Assembly: GCA_035518635.1 (NCBI GenBank)
Contig: DATIXI010000041.1
Coordinates: forward strand, 1 to 64,000
Reading direction: 5' to 3'
Source: AC-32 sp035518635
Lineage (GTDB): Bacteria > Actinomycetota > Thermoleophilia > Gaiellales > Gaiellaceae
DNA length: 64,000 nucleotides
The translations under genes and the position numbers were made by a program. Below, piece by piece: positions 17,095 to 24,588 of this stretch. Numbering within the stretch: position 1 is the first letter of the stretch; every line of letters begins with the position of its first letter. The notes beneath the pieces were generated by a model, which was given only the letters and a program-made list of their open reading frames with translations, was not told the DNA's origin and did not search any database.

Positions 17095-17108
17095 TGTTGA
17101 CAGCTCAA
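17066..17108. promoter_or_regulatory. Twin MarR-type operators TTGA-N4-TCAA
   Basis: TTGACGTCTCAA (17066-17077) overlaps the -35 box and TTGACAGCTCAA (17097-17108) lies just after the -10 box. Both are TTGA-N4-TCAA palindromes with centres 31 bp apart, about three helical turns. Their outer flanks TACTTGA and TCAAGTA also pair, so the whole block is a larger inverted repeat. The MarR encoded next door is the obvious candidate ligand. Confidence 0.65.
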
Positions 17109-17134
17109 GTATATCCACCAAGGAGGACGCCGCA

Positions 17135-17638
17135 ATGTCCGCAGTTGCAAGCACGACCATCATCCCGACCGGCACCTGGATCGTCGATCCGGCGCACACG
17201 ACCGTCGGCTTCCAGGTCACCGACACGGCAGACCTGTTCAGCACGATCGTCGGCCGCTTCACCGAGCTCGAGGGCCGCATCGAGGGAGGCGACGAGCCGT
17301 CGTTTGCCGGAGCGATCCGCGTTGCGAGCCTGCACACCGACAACGAGCAGCGCGACGCGCACCTGCTCTCGCCCGACTTCCTCGAGGGCGAGAAGCACCC
17401 CGAGATTCGCTTCCGCTCCACCACGACCGAGCCGATCGGCGACGACCGGCTCCGCGTCCGCGGCGAGCTGAGCGTCAAGGACACGCCCTTCGAGATCGAG
17501 CTCGAGGCCCGCGTCCGCGGCATCGGCACGGGACAGCTCGGCGACGCGCGCATCGTCCTCGACGCGCGCGGCTCTTTCGAGTGGGGCACGACCACGGTAG
17601 AGCTCACGGTCGCCGTCTCCGCGGCGAGGGAGGCCTGA
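17135..17638 (+). CDS. YceI-family lipocalin-like protein
   Basis: A 167-aa beta-barrel protein that binds isoprenoid-type lipids in its family. It begins with the YceI hallmark IPTGTWIVDPAHTTVGFQV, then FSTIVGRFTELEGRIE, IRVASLHTDNEQRDAHLLSPDFLEGEKHPEIRFRST and the second-half repeats LRVRGELSVKDTPFEIELEARV. No signal peptide, so it is probably cytoplasmic, as in many Actinobacteria. AAGGAGG lies 7 nt before ATG 17135. It is followed by an FMN reductase after 6 nt, suggesting a small redox/stress operon under the MarR. Confidence 0.93.
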   Translation: MSAVASTTIIPTGTWIVDPAHTTVGFQVTDTADLFSTIVGRFTELEGRIEGGDEPSFAGAIRVASLHTDNEQRDAHLLSPDFLEGEKHPEIRFRSTTTEPIGDDRLRVRGELSVKDTPFEIELEARVRGIGTGQLGDARIVLDARGSFEWGTTTVELTVAVSAAREA

Positions 17639-17644
17639 GCAACG

Positions 17645-18199
17645 TTGAAGATCCTCGGAATCGCCGGCAGCCTCCGCTCGGGCTCGTACAACCGGGCCCT
17701 CCTGCAGGCGGCGCGTGAGCTCGCGCCAGCAGGCGTCGAGATCGACGAGTTCGATCTCCGCGAGCTGCCGTTCTACGACGGCGACGTCGAGGCAGCCGGC
17801 GATCCCGATTCCGTCGCGGCCTTCAAGGACGCGATCCGCGCGGCGGACGCGATCCTGATCGCGACGCCCGAGTACAACCACGGAATCCCGGGCGTGCTCA
17901 AGAACGCGATCGACTGGGCCTCGCGCCCGGCGCTCGCGTCGCCGCTCGTCGGCAAGCCCGTCGCGATCATGGGCGCCTCGACCGGCCGGGGCGGCACCGC
18001 CAGGGCCCAGCGGCAGCTCCGCGACGTTCTCGCACTCTCGCACCCGCTCGTGCTCGACGAGCCGGAGGTCCGCGTGCCCGAGGCGTTCATGCGCTTCGAC
18101 GAGGAGGGCGTCCTCGTCGACGAGGAGGCGCGCCGGTCGATCTCGAGCCTCCTCGATTCCCTCGCCACCGTGGCAGGCGGTGTTACGCTCGCCGCGTGA
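17645..18199 (+). CDS. NADPH-dependent FMN reductase
   Basis: A flavodoxin-fold reductase of 184 aa. The FMN phosphate loop is GIAGSLRSGSYNRALL, and TPEYNHGIPGVLKNAIDW is the strongly conserved flavin-ring/dimer motif of the chromate reductase/ArsH/SsuE-like group; GASTGRGGTARAQ follows. It uses NAD(P)H to reduce FMN or quinones and possibly chromate. TTG start. It overlaps the CBS gene downstream by 4 nt (GTGA) and follows YceI by 6 nt, so three genes form one operon. Confidence 0.93.
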   Translation: MKILGIAGSLRSGSYNRALLQAARELAPAGVEIDEFDLRELPFYDGDVEAAGDPDSVAAFKDAIRAADAILIATPEYNHGIPGVLKNAIDWASRPALASPLVGKPVAIMGASTGRGGTARAQRQLRDVLALSHPLVLDEPEVRVPEAFMRFDEEGVLVDEEARRSISSLLDSLATVAGGVTLAA

Positions 18200-18573
18200 G
18201 CACCGTCGGCGACCTGATGACGAGCGACGTCCTGACCGTTGCCCCCGAGGACACGATCGGCGAGACCGCCCAGCGGATGGTCGAGCTCGGCGTGAGCTCG
18301 GCGGTCGTCTCGGACTACGGCAGGCTGATCGGGATCGTCACCGAGCGCGACCTCACGCGCGCGGTCGCCGGCCGGGTGCACACGAGCGAGGCGCGCGTGC
18401 GCGAGTGGATGACGAGCGACCCGGTGACGCTGTCGAAGGACGCCTCCCCGGCCGAGGCCGCCCGGATCATGCTCGACAACGGGTTCCGCCACATCCCGAT
18501 CGTCGAGGACGAGCACACGATCGGGATCGTCAGCATCCGCGACGTTGCCCGCTGGAGCACGGAAGAGGACTGA
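18196..18573 (+). CDS. CBS-domain pair protein
   Basis: A 125-aa stand-alone Bateman module. Motif 1: VGDLMTSDVLTVAPEDTIGETAQRMVELGVSSAVV...LIGIVTERDLTRAV; motif 2: VREWMTSDPVTLSKDASPAEAARIMLDNGFRHIPIV...TIGIVSIRDVARW. Both carry the G-I-V-[ST]-x-R-D ribose-binding motif typical of AMP/ATP-binding CBS proteins (IMPDH-like). Last gene of the yceI-FMN reductase operon; GTG start in a GTGA overlap. Confidence 0.94.
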   Translation: MSTVGDLMTSDVLTVAPEDTIGETAQRMVELGVSSAVVSDYGRLIGIVTERDLTRAVAGRVHTSEARVREWMTSDPVTLSKDASPAEAARIMLDNGFRHIPIVEDEHTIGIVSIRDVARWSTEED

Positions 18574-18621
18574 ACTGAGGCGTCGCTTGCGATGCCGTCG
18601 TTTCTCACCGGTGACGAGCTC

Positions 18622-19674
18622 CTAGACGAGCTCGAGCTGGCGATGGGCCTCCAGGCCGGAGACGCCGACACCGACGAGCCGTAGCGCTCCCGGCCGGTCG
18701 GCGAGCGCGCGGTCGAGCAGCACGCACGCGAGCTCCCAGATCCGCTCGGCGTCGTCTGTCCCGACCGGGAGCGTCGTCGAGCGGGAGCGGATCGAGAAGT
18801 CCGGGTAGCGCACCTTCGTCGTGACCGTGCGCCCGGCCTGGGCCGAGGCCTGGAGCCGGTCGGCGACGGTCTGCGACAGGCGGCGCAGCTCGTCCTGCAG
18901 CCGCTCGACCTCGGCCACGTCTCGGGGGAACGTCTCCTCCGCGCTGATCGAGATCGTCTCGGACGTGAGCTCGAGCTGCCGCGGGTCGATTCCGCGCGCA
19001 CGGTCGCGCAGCAGCGGGCCGAGCTTCCCGGGGAGAACGCCCCGCAGCCTGTCGTCCGGCAGGGCGGCGAGCGCGCCGATCGTCTCGACCCCCGCCTTGC
19101 GCAGCCTCTCCTCCGCCCTCGGTCCCACTCCGGGCAGCCGCCGTACGTCGAAGGGCGCGAGGAACGCAGCTTCCTTCCCGGCCGGGACGACCGTCAGGCC
19201 GCCCGGCTTGCGCCGGTCGCTCGCGATCTTCGCGACCACCTTGCACGAGGCGACGCCGAGCGCGCAGCTGAGGCTGGTCGTCCCGCGGACGGCCGCCTGC
19301 ACGGCCTCTGCCACCGCCCTTGCGCGCCCGTAGTCCGGCGCGACCTCGCCCACGTCGAGGTAGCCCTCGTCCATCCCGGTCCGCTCGACGGTCGGGACGA
19401 CCTCCCGGACCGCGTCCCAGACGGCGCGCGAGTACTCCCGGTAGAGGCGGTGCCTGGGCCGGAGGAAGACCGCGTGCGGGCAGCGGCGAAGCGCCTCGGC
19501 GCAGGGCATCGCCGAGTGAATCCCGAAGCGGCGGGCGACGTAGTTCGCGGTCGCGACGACGCCCCGCCCGTGCGGGTCGCCGCCGACGACGAGCGGCTGG
19601 GCCCGCAGCTCGGGCGCCTCCAGCTCCTCCACGGCCGCGAAGAACGCGTCGAGGTCGAGGTGGGCGAGAATCAC
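18622..19674 (-). CDS. dinB: DNA polymerase IV (Y-family)
   Basis: Translesion polymerase, 350 aa. The protein opens VILAHLDLDAFFAAVEELEAPELR (catalytic Asp at the LDLDAFF motif). It has VVATANYVARRFGIHSAMP (nucleotide-binding YxxR region) and RTGMDEGYLDVGE (catalytic D-E pair). SCALGVASCKVVAKIASDRRKPGG and the helix-hairpin-helix LPGVGPRAEERLRKAGVETIG complete the palm and thumb, followed by the little-finger domain (ETISISAEETFPRDV). There is no obvious C-terminal clamp peptide. GTG start in a GTGA overlap with the exchanger gene, so it is co-transcribed. No LexA box is recognisable. Confidence 0.95.
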   Translation of the reverse strand: MILAHLDLDAFFAAVEELEAPELRAQPLVVGGDPHGRGVVATANYVARRFGIHSAMPCAEALRRCPHAVFLRPRHRLYREYSRAVWDAVREVVPTVERTGMDEGYLDVGEVAPDYGRARAVAEAVQAAVRGTTSLSCALGVASCKVVAKIASDRRKPGGLTVVPAGKEAAFLAPFDVRRLPGVGPRAEERLRKAGVETIGALAALPDDRLRGVLPGKLGPLLRDRARGIDPRQLELTSETISISAEETFPRDVAEVERLQDELRRLSQTVADRLQASAQAGRTVTTKVRYPDFSIRSRSTTLPVGTDDAERIWELACVLLDRALADRPGALRLVGVGVSGLEAHRQLELV

Positions 19675-20645
19675 CTCGCGTAGACGATCTGGACGACGAC
19701 GAACACGACGTAGAGCAGCAGTATCGCCGTGCCGCCAGACCTCCTGATGCCGCGGCGCGTGGCCAGCAGCCCCAGCGTCACGACCGTCATGAGGAGCAGC
19801 CAGGCGAGGCCGAAGCCGCCCAGCGCCCCGAGCGAGCCGAGGCTCACGAACAGCGCCGGGAGCGTGATCCCGAAGAGGAGGTTGGTCGTGTTGCTGTTGA
19901 GCGTCTCGCTGACGAGCGCCGCTCCCCGGTGCTGAAGAGCGAGCCGGGCAGCCGTGTACGCGTTCGGGAGGCTGGTCAGGATCGCGAGCACGAGGATCCC
20001 GACGACCGCGTCGGGCACGTCCCACCTGCCGGCGAGCGAGAGCGCGGCGTCGACCATCCCGAAGCTCCCGGCCACAATGATCGCGAGCGCCGGAACGAGC
20101 GTCAGCGCCGGCACGAGCAGAGCCTCGCCGTGCTGCAGCGCGTGCTCGGGCCTGTGGCTCCTCCCGAAGAACGGACGGAACACGCGGGGCGCACGAGTCG
20201 GTCCGAGCGCAAGGAGCGCCAAATACGGGCCGAGGAGCACGACCAAGAGCGCGAGCGTCGGCCACGGCCCGAGCAGCTCGAGCAAGAGCGCTCCCACGAT
20301 CACGGTCGCCGCGAGCCCCACGCCGCCCTCGATCGCGACGGCCTCGCGGTGCAGGTGAATGCGCCCGCACACGATCGCGCTCAGCCCCACCATGGCCGCG
20401 AGGTTGAAGACGTTCGACCCGAGCACGACGCCGACGCCGACGTCGGGCGCTCCTCGCGCGAGCGCCGCGATCGCAGAGGCGGTCTCGGGGGCGTCAGCCG
20501 CGAGCGCGGTCAGCAGGCCGAGCATCGTCTCGGGAAGCCCGAGGCGCAGGCCGACGCGGTCGAGACGCCGTGCGAAGAACGCCGCCGCGGCGAGCGTCAC
20601 GACCACGGAGCCGGCGAAGTAGATGAGGTCGAGGAGCGCTGCCAT
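19671..20645 (-). CDS. Na+/Ca2+ exchanger (CaCA family) membrane protein
   Basis: A 324-aa integral membrane protein with about ten helices. It carries the paired alpha-repeats of cation/Ca2+ exchangers: LPETMLGLLTALAADAPETASAIAAL in the first half, and LTSLPNAYTAARLALQHRGAALVSETLNSNTTNLLFG in the second. The acidic residues of the consensus G-x-[ST]-x-P-E appear as DAPE in the first repeat but as SLPN in the second, so ion specificity is uncertain. Coupled to dinB downstream and 58 nt behind the cyclodeaminase-like gene. Confidence 0.85.
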   Translation of the reverse strand: MAALLDLIYFAGSVVVTLAAAAFFARRLDRVGLRLGLPETMLGLLTALAADAPETASAIAALARGAPDVGVGVVLGSNVFNLAAMVGLSAIVCGRIHLHREAVAIEGGVGLAATVIVGALLLELLGPWPTLALLVVLLGPYLALLALGPTRAPRVFRPFFGRSHRPEHALQHGEALLVPALTLVPALAIIVAGSFGMVDAALSLAGRWDVPDAVVGILVLAILTSLPNAYTAARLALQHRGAALVSETLNSNTTNLLFGITLPALFVSLGSLGALGGFGLAWLLLMTVVTLGLLATRRGIRRSGGTAILLLYVVFVVVQIVYAR

Positions 20646-20703
20646 CAGCGGTTTCGCCGACCAGACTTCCCGGCACGCCCCGTCGCTTGTACGGGAACCC
20701 TAC

Positions 20704-21258
20704 TCAGGCTTCGGCATTGAGCGCGCGCCTGGCCGCGTCCGCCGCGGCCTCGGCCGCGCGTCCGGCCCGCGCCAGCCGCTCGTCGTCGCTCCCTGTCGTG
20801 AGATTGACCTGGACGAGCCTGACCGCTGCCCGCGCCGCTCCTGCGGCGAGCGCTGCGGCGGCGGACGCGTCGGCCCTCGCGGCGCCGTCGGCGCACTCCG
20901 ACGCGTCGGCCGCGACGGCCGCGACATCCGCGGCGGTCTCGGCGATCGCGAGCGGGACCTCGGCGGCCTTGACGAGCGCGCGCGCGAGATTGGCATCGCG
21001 CTGCTCGAGCGCGGTCAGCGCCGTTTCGTAGGCCCGGGCGTCCTGGCCCGCGAGCGCGAGCAGGCGGTCGCGCAGGTCGAGCGCCTGCGCCCGCATACCC
21101 TCCGCCCCGCTCCACCCCTCGGACCGGGAGGCGGCCTTCGCGACCAGCGCTGCCGCGAGCCCGGCCGAGACGGCTGCGACCCAGCCCGAGCCGGGGACGG
21201 CGTCGGCCGAGGAGACGAGCTCGGCGAGCTCGTGCGCCTGGGTCGTCTCCTCAGGCAA
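20704..21258 (-). CDS. Cyclodeaminase/cyclohydrolase-like protein (FTCD_C superfamily)
   Basis: An alpha-helical, alanine-rich protein of 184 aa. Its N terminus (HELAELVSSADAVPGSGWVAAVSAGLAAALVAKAAS) matches the FTCD_C opening, where PGGGS is replaced by PGSGW. The rest keeps the helical pattern, including VLVNLT-like LVQVNLTTGSDDE, but lacks the NPNAVSDAGVAA motif. It may therefore be a catalytically altered paralogue of the cyclodeaminase at 612-1243. I chose TTG 21258 (AGGAGG 3 nt upstream), overlapping the macro-domain gene by 8 nt. Confidence 0.7.
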   Translation of the reverse strand: MPEETTQAHELAELVSSADAVPGSGWVAAVSAGLAAALVAKAASRSEGWSGAEGMRAQALDLRDRLLALAGQDARAYETALTALEQRDANLARALVKAAEVPLAIAETAADVAAVAADASECADGAARADASAAAALAAGAARAAVRLVQVNLTTGSDDERLARAGRAAEAAADAARRALNAEA

Positions 21259-21739
21259 GGGCCTCCTCGAAGGCGGCTCGCGCGTCGTCGCCGAAGACGG
21301 CGAAGACGACCTCGTCGAGCGTGGACGACTCGTAGGACCGCGCCTCGCCGACCATGATCCCGGCGCACTCGTCGAGCGGGAAGCCGCCGACCCCGGTGCC
21401 GAAGGCCGGGAGCGCGAGCGAGCGAGCGCCGAGCTCGTCCGCGAGCTCGAGGCAGCTCCGCGTCGTGCGCCTGACGAGGTCGGCGTTCGTGCGGAGATCC
21501 TGACCCATGACGGCACCGTGCAGCACGTGCTTCGCGCGAAGCCGGCCGGCTCCGGTCGCAACCGCCTCGCCGAGCCCGATCGGCCCGAGTGCCACCGCCT
21601 CGCGCTCGATCTCCTCACCGCCCGCGCGCTTGAGCGCGCCGGCGACGCCCGCGCCCATCCAGAGATGGTCGTTGGCAGCGTTCGCGATCGCGTCCACCTC
21701 CAGCGCGGCGATGTCCCCCTCGACGACCTCGAGGCGCAT
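21251..21739 (-). CDS. Macro-domain (ADP-ribose-binding) protein
   Basis: A 162-aa stand-alone macro domain. LEVVEGDIAALEVDAIANAANDHLWMGAGVAGALKRAGG is the canonical ADP-ribose loop (IxNAAN...GxGVAGAL). The second half has LRAKHVLHGAVMG and SLALPAFGTGVGGFPLDECAGIM, which binds the distal ribose. Members remove ADP-ribose from proteins or deacetylate O-acetyl-ADP-ribose. ATG overlaps the upstream dehydrogenase stop by one base (TGATG). Confidence 0.94.
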   Translation of the reverse strand: MRLEVVEGDIAALEVDAIANAANDHLWMGAGVAGALKRAGGEEIEREAVALGPIGLGEAVATGAGRLRAKHVLHGAVMGQDLRTNADLVRRTTRSCLELADELGARSLALPAFGTGVGGFPLDECAGIMVGEARSYESSTLDEVVFAVFGDDARAAFEEALA

Positions 21740-22563
21740 CAGCGGACCTCGGCGCTCGTCGCGACGGCGCTCAGGATCTCGTCGAGAGCCGCGTCGTCGA
21801 TTCGCGGAGCGCGGCGGAAGATCGCGGCGGCAGCGAGATGGAAGCCGTCCGGGAGGTCCGCCGCGGCGAACGTCGACGCGATCTCCTCCATCTCCGCGAC
21901 CCAGCGCCAGCCCTTGCGCCCGGCCGAGCGCGCAGCCGACTCGGAGCGCTCGGGAAGCTGCGGCAGCGAGAGCCGCCACTCGTCCAGGAGCGCGTCCTCG
22001 ACACCCTCGGCGCGCGCAAGCGCACGGATCGCCAGGAGCAGCGCAGCGGTGCCCTTCGTCCAGGCGGCGTAGGCCATCTTGACCGCCGACGCGTCGCCCG
22101 GCTCCCGCGAGACGATCCGCGGCTCCAGGGCAGTGCCTGCAAACAGCGCTGCCGCGTCCTCCGCCTCCGGGCCCGAGAGGTAGAGCCTGGTGCTCCCGGC
22201 CTCGCTCGGCGGTGGGCCGATGATCGCCCCGTCGACGTAGCGCTCGACGAGCGTCGCGATCTCGCGTGCCGTCGCGGGCGAGACCGCGTTCGCGTCGACG
22301 TAGAGCCCTTCGAACCAGCCCACCGAGCGGGCCACGCCGAGCGCGGCGTGCGGCGGGCACACGGAGACGATCACGTCGGCGAACCGCGAGAGCTCCGTGA
22401 CGGTTCCGACGTCCTCGAGGCCCGCCTGCTTCGCACGGGCCGCGGTCTCGTCGCTTCGCCCCCTCGAGGCCCAGAGCACCGAGCGGTCGGCGCCGCGCAG
22501 CGCCTTTCCTACGGCCGCTCCCATCTCGCCCGGATGGACGATCCCGATCGCCGCTTCCGCCAT
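21739..22563 (-). CDS. 6-phosphogluconate dehydrogenase-like NAD(P) oxidoreductase (DUF1932 type)
   Basis: A 274-aa protein with a Rossmann N terminus IGIVHPGEMGAAVGKAL (variant of GxGxMG), the RGRSDE NADP-specifying segment, VIVSVCPPHAALGVAR, VDANAVSP and the catalytic-type DGAIIGPPPSE loop. The C-terminal helical domain is VKMAYAAWTKGTAALLLAI and corresponds to the DUF1932 dimerisation domain. The 6PGDH lysine lies in AVKMAYAAWTKG. The substrate is unknown. Middle gene of the operon, 15 nt behind the M55 peptidase. Confidence 0.88.
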   Translation of the reverse strand: MAEAAIGIVHPGEMGAAVGKALRGADRSVLWASRGRSDETAARAKQAGLEDVGTVTELSRFADVIVSVCPPHAALGVARSVGWFEGLYVDANAVSPATAREIATLVERYVDGAIIGPPPSEAGSTRLYLSGPEAEDAAALFAGTALEPRIVSREPGDASAVKMAYAAWTKGTAALLLAIRALARAEGVEDALLDEWRLSLPQLPERSESAARSAGRKGWRWVAEMEEIASTFAAADLPDGFHLAAAAIFRRAPRIDDAALDEILSAVATSAEVR

Positions 22564-22578
22564 GCCCCGCGCCCGCGC

Positions 22579-23388
22579 CTAGAAGATGAACTGCTTCCAG
22601 GCCGTCCACCAGTCGTCGGCCCGAGAGACGATCGTGCGCGAGTCGACCAGCTCGACCCCCGCGCGGAAGCGCAGCTTCGAGGCAGGGTCGGTCCACTTGT
22701 ACTCGACCCTGATCTCGCAGGGCTTGCCCGGGTCGTACGGCTCGACTGCCGTCAGGTCCGAGAGCGCCTGCTTCGCTCCTGCCTCCACGAGCTCGCGCGC
22801 GCGAACCGGCGGCACGAGCCGCGCGCTCTGCACGCCTGTCCCCTGCTTGACCTCGACGGTGGTGAGGCCGTCGCCGAGCAGCGCCTTGCCCTCGCGGCAG
22901 GCCGCTGTATCGCCGGTCACCATCAGCACCGGGCAGCCCCAGGTGCCGCAGAGCGCGGCGTTGATCCCAGTCTCGCCGACCTGCGTTCCGTTGAAGTAGA
23001 GGTTCAGGAAGTCGCGGCCGAAGATGGTGTGGTTCATCACGCCGTCCGGGGTACCGGCCATCGCGTGCATGCCGACGAACAGCGCGGCGTCCACGCCCTG
23101 CTCGAGGAAGTCCGTGTACTCGGTCCAGTCCTCCTGGACGACGTAGTCGCAGTCGGGGTCGAGCTCCTCCGGGAGGAGCGAGTTGAAGCTGTAGTCCTTG
23201 CCGGCTCCGTGGCAGTCCATGACGACGATCTCGCTCGCCCCCGCGGCCTTGGCGCCGCGCACGGCCGCGTTGATCTCGTGCGTGTAGAGCTTGCGGCCCT
23301 CCTCGTAGAGTGGCTCGCCCGCCGAGGTCTGATCGCCACGCACGATTCCGGAGATCCCCTCCATGTCGCTGATGACGAAGACCTTCAC
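22579..23388 (-). CDS. M55-family D-aminopeptidase (DppA-like)
   Basis: A zinc D-aminopeptidase, 269 aa. VFVISDMEGISGIV carries the metal-binding DxE, VVMDCHGAGKDYS the next ligand, LFVGMHAMAGTPDGVMNHTIFG the GMHAM box, and GETGINAALCGTWGCPVLMVTGD the catalytic-lid region. B. subtilis DppA hydrolyses D-Ala-D-Ala, suggesting recycling of D-amino-acid peptides. First gene of the leftward operon continuing to the 6PGDH-like, macro and cyclodeaminase-like genes; only 19 nt separate it from the rightward SDR gene. Confidence 0.93.
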   Translation of the reverse strand: MKVFVISDMEGISGIVRGDQTSAGEPLYEEGRKLYTHEINAAVRGAKAAGASEIVVMDCHGAGKDYSFNSLLPEELDPDCDYVVQEDWTEYTDFLEQGVDAALFVGMHAMAGTPDGVMNHTIFGRDFLNLYFNGTQVGETGINAALCGTWGCPVLMVTGDTAACREGKALLGDGLTTVEVKQGTGVQSARLVPPVRARELVEAGAKQALSDLTAVEPYDPGKPCEIRVEYKWTDPASKLRFRAGVELVDSRTIVSRADDWWTAWKQFIF

Positions 23389-23407
23389 CGTTGTAGCTTT
23401 TCACGAC

Positions 23408-24184
23408 GTGGACACCGGTCTCCAGGGGAAGCGCGCGCTCGTCACCGGGGCGTCGGGCGGGATCGGCTCGGCCTGCGCGCGCGCCTTCGCGGCCGAGGGC
23501 TGCGAGGTGGTCGTCCACTATCACCGGGGCCGCGATCGAGCGGAGACGCTCGCGGCGGAGCTCGGAGGCGCGACAGCCGTCGGCGGGGATCTCCGGGACG
23601 AGGCCGAGGTCGAGCGGTTGTTCGAGGAAGCAGGAGCGCTCGACGCCTGCGCGGCGGTGGCCGGCATCTGGCCGAGCGAGGACGTGCCCGTCTGGGAGCT
23701 GTCGCTCGAGCGCTGGGAGGAAACGCTCGCCGCGAACCTGACCGCGACGTTCCTGACCGCGCGCGCCTTCCTGCGACAGGTCGCCGAGCGCGGCCACGGC
23801 AGCCTCGTCCTCGTCGGCTCGACCGCCGGGCTCGTCGGCGAGGCGGGCCACGCCGACTACGCGGCCGCCAAGTCCGCGATCGTGCACGGGCTCCTGTTGA
23901 GCCTCAAGAACGAGGTCGTGCGCGTCGCGCCTCGCGCGCGCGTCAACGCTGTCTGCCCTGGCTGGACGGAGTCGCCGATGACGCGCGGCTCGCTCGACGC
24001 CGAGACGCTCGAGCGGGTGACACGGACCATGGCGCTGCGCAAGGTGGCCCAGCCGGAGGACGTCGCTCGCCAGGTCGTCGTGCTCGCCTCGGACGAGCTC
24101 TCCGGGCACGTGACCGGCCAGGTGGTGACCGTCGCCGGCGGGATGGAGGGCCGCGTGATCCACGAACGGCCCGTTCAACCCTGA
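23408..24184 (+). CDS. Short-chain dehydrogenase/reductase
   Basis: A classical SDR of 258 aa. Cofactor loop ALVTGASGGIGSACARAF (TGxxxGxG), Asp strand GGDLRDEA, catalytic Ser-Tyr-Lys in VLVGSTAGLVGEAGHADYAAAKSAIV, then VNAVCPGWTESPM and the C-terminal ELSGHVTGQVVTVAGGM. FabG-like 3-oxoacyl reductases and many alcohol dehydrogenases share this, so the substrate is open. GTG 23408 chosen: TAGCTT lies 8 nt upstream (leaderless type); the open frame continues to 23363 but would overlap the divergent gene. A strong hairpin follows the stop. Confidence 0.9.
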   Translation: MDTGLQGKRALVTGASGGIGSACARAFAAEGCEVVVHYHRGRDRAETLAAELGGATAVGGDLRDEAEVERLFEEAGALDACAAVAGIWPSEDVPVWELSLERWEETLAANLTATFLTARAFLRQVAERGHGSLVLVGSTAGLVGEAGHADYAAAKSAIVHGLLLSLKNEVVRVAPRARVNAVCPGWTESPMTRGSLDAETLERVTRTMALRKVAQPEDVARQVVVLASDELSGHVTGQVVTVAGGMEGRVIHERPVQP

Positions 24185-24206
24185 ACGGCGGGCCGAGGCC
24201 CGCCGT
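24185..24206 (+). terminator. Hairpin after SDR gene
   Basis: ACGGCGGGCC (24185-24194) pairs perfectly with GGCCCGCCGT (24197-24206). It starts at the base after the stop codon. There is no T tract, which is usual for terminators in very GC-rich Actinobacteria. Confidence 0.6.
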
Positions 24207-24278
24207 CCATGACTCGTGCCGCAGGAAAGTTGTCGTCAGTCCCCGGCAGGAGAGTCACTAGTGCAGATCGGCACGCGG

Positions 24279-24370
24279 AACCGGCGCCTTTAGCGCCGGT
24301 TCCCTCGAAAAGGAGTTCATGCGCCCCTGGAAAAACATCAGGCGGGGCCGCCGCCCGGCCCCGCCTGAGT
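24279..24370 (+). promoter_or_regulatory. Structured leader upstream of homocysteine methyltransferase/MTHFR
   Basis: Within the 404-nt gap before 24589 there are two strong hairpins: AACCGGCGC (24279-24287)/GCGCCGGTT (24293-24301), and CAGGCGGGGCC/GGCCCCGCCTG around 24339-24368. Between and across them is AAAAGGAG followed by ATG 24319. I looked for SAM-I, SAM-IV, SAH, THF and cobalamin riboswitch core sequences and saw none. It could be an attenuator with leader peptide, a small RNA, or just terminators. Confidence 0.4.
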
Positions 24371-24438
24371 CTCCCGTGAGAGAGCCGCAGTTACATCGGT
24401 GGGCCCCGCCGCATCGGGCCCGAACCGTTTTCGACTGA
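24319..24438 (+). CDS. Possible 39-aa leader peptide or small protein
   Basis: A short frame with a good ribosome binding site (AAAAGGAG, 3 nt before ATG) encodes 39 residues starting MRPWKNIRRGRRPAPPESP. It is rich in Arg, Pro and His and resembles no family I know. The second hairpin of the leader lies inside it, so ribosome progress could influence the RNA fold. It may equally be chance in GC-rich DNA. Confidence 0.3.
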   Translation: MRPWKNIRRGRRPAPPESPVREPQLHRWAPPHRARTVFD

Positions 24439-24588
24439 GCTGCCCTCGCCGCATCGGGGCGCTCCGTCGTATGCAGGCTGAGTATCGCGGCGGGCGAGTT
24501 GTTGACCAATCCCTCGATCACGGTTGACCGGACCGCTTCACTAACAAACCGGGCCGGGACCGGTACGCGGAAGTAGAGTCGAACCCGC

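Noticed and set aside
21838..24261. An 807-codon plus-strand frame
   Set aside because: Antisense to the 6PGDH-like and M55 genes and out of frame with the SDR gene; low-complexity Arg-rich translation.
24207..24588. SAM or cobalamin riboswitch before the methionine gene
   Set aside because: No conserved core of SAM-I/IV, SAH, THF or cobalamin (GCCACTG) motifs; kept only as an unidentified structured leader.
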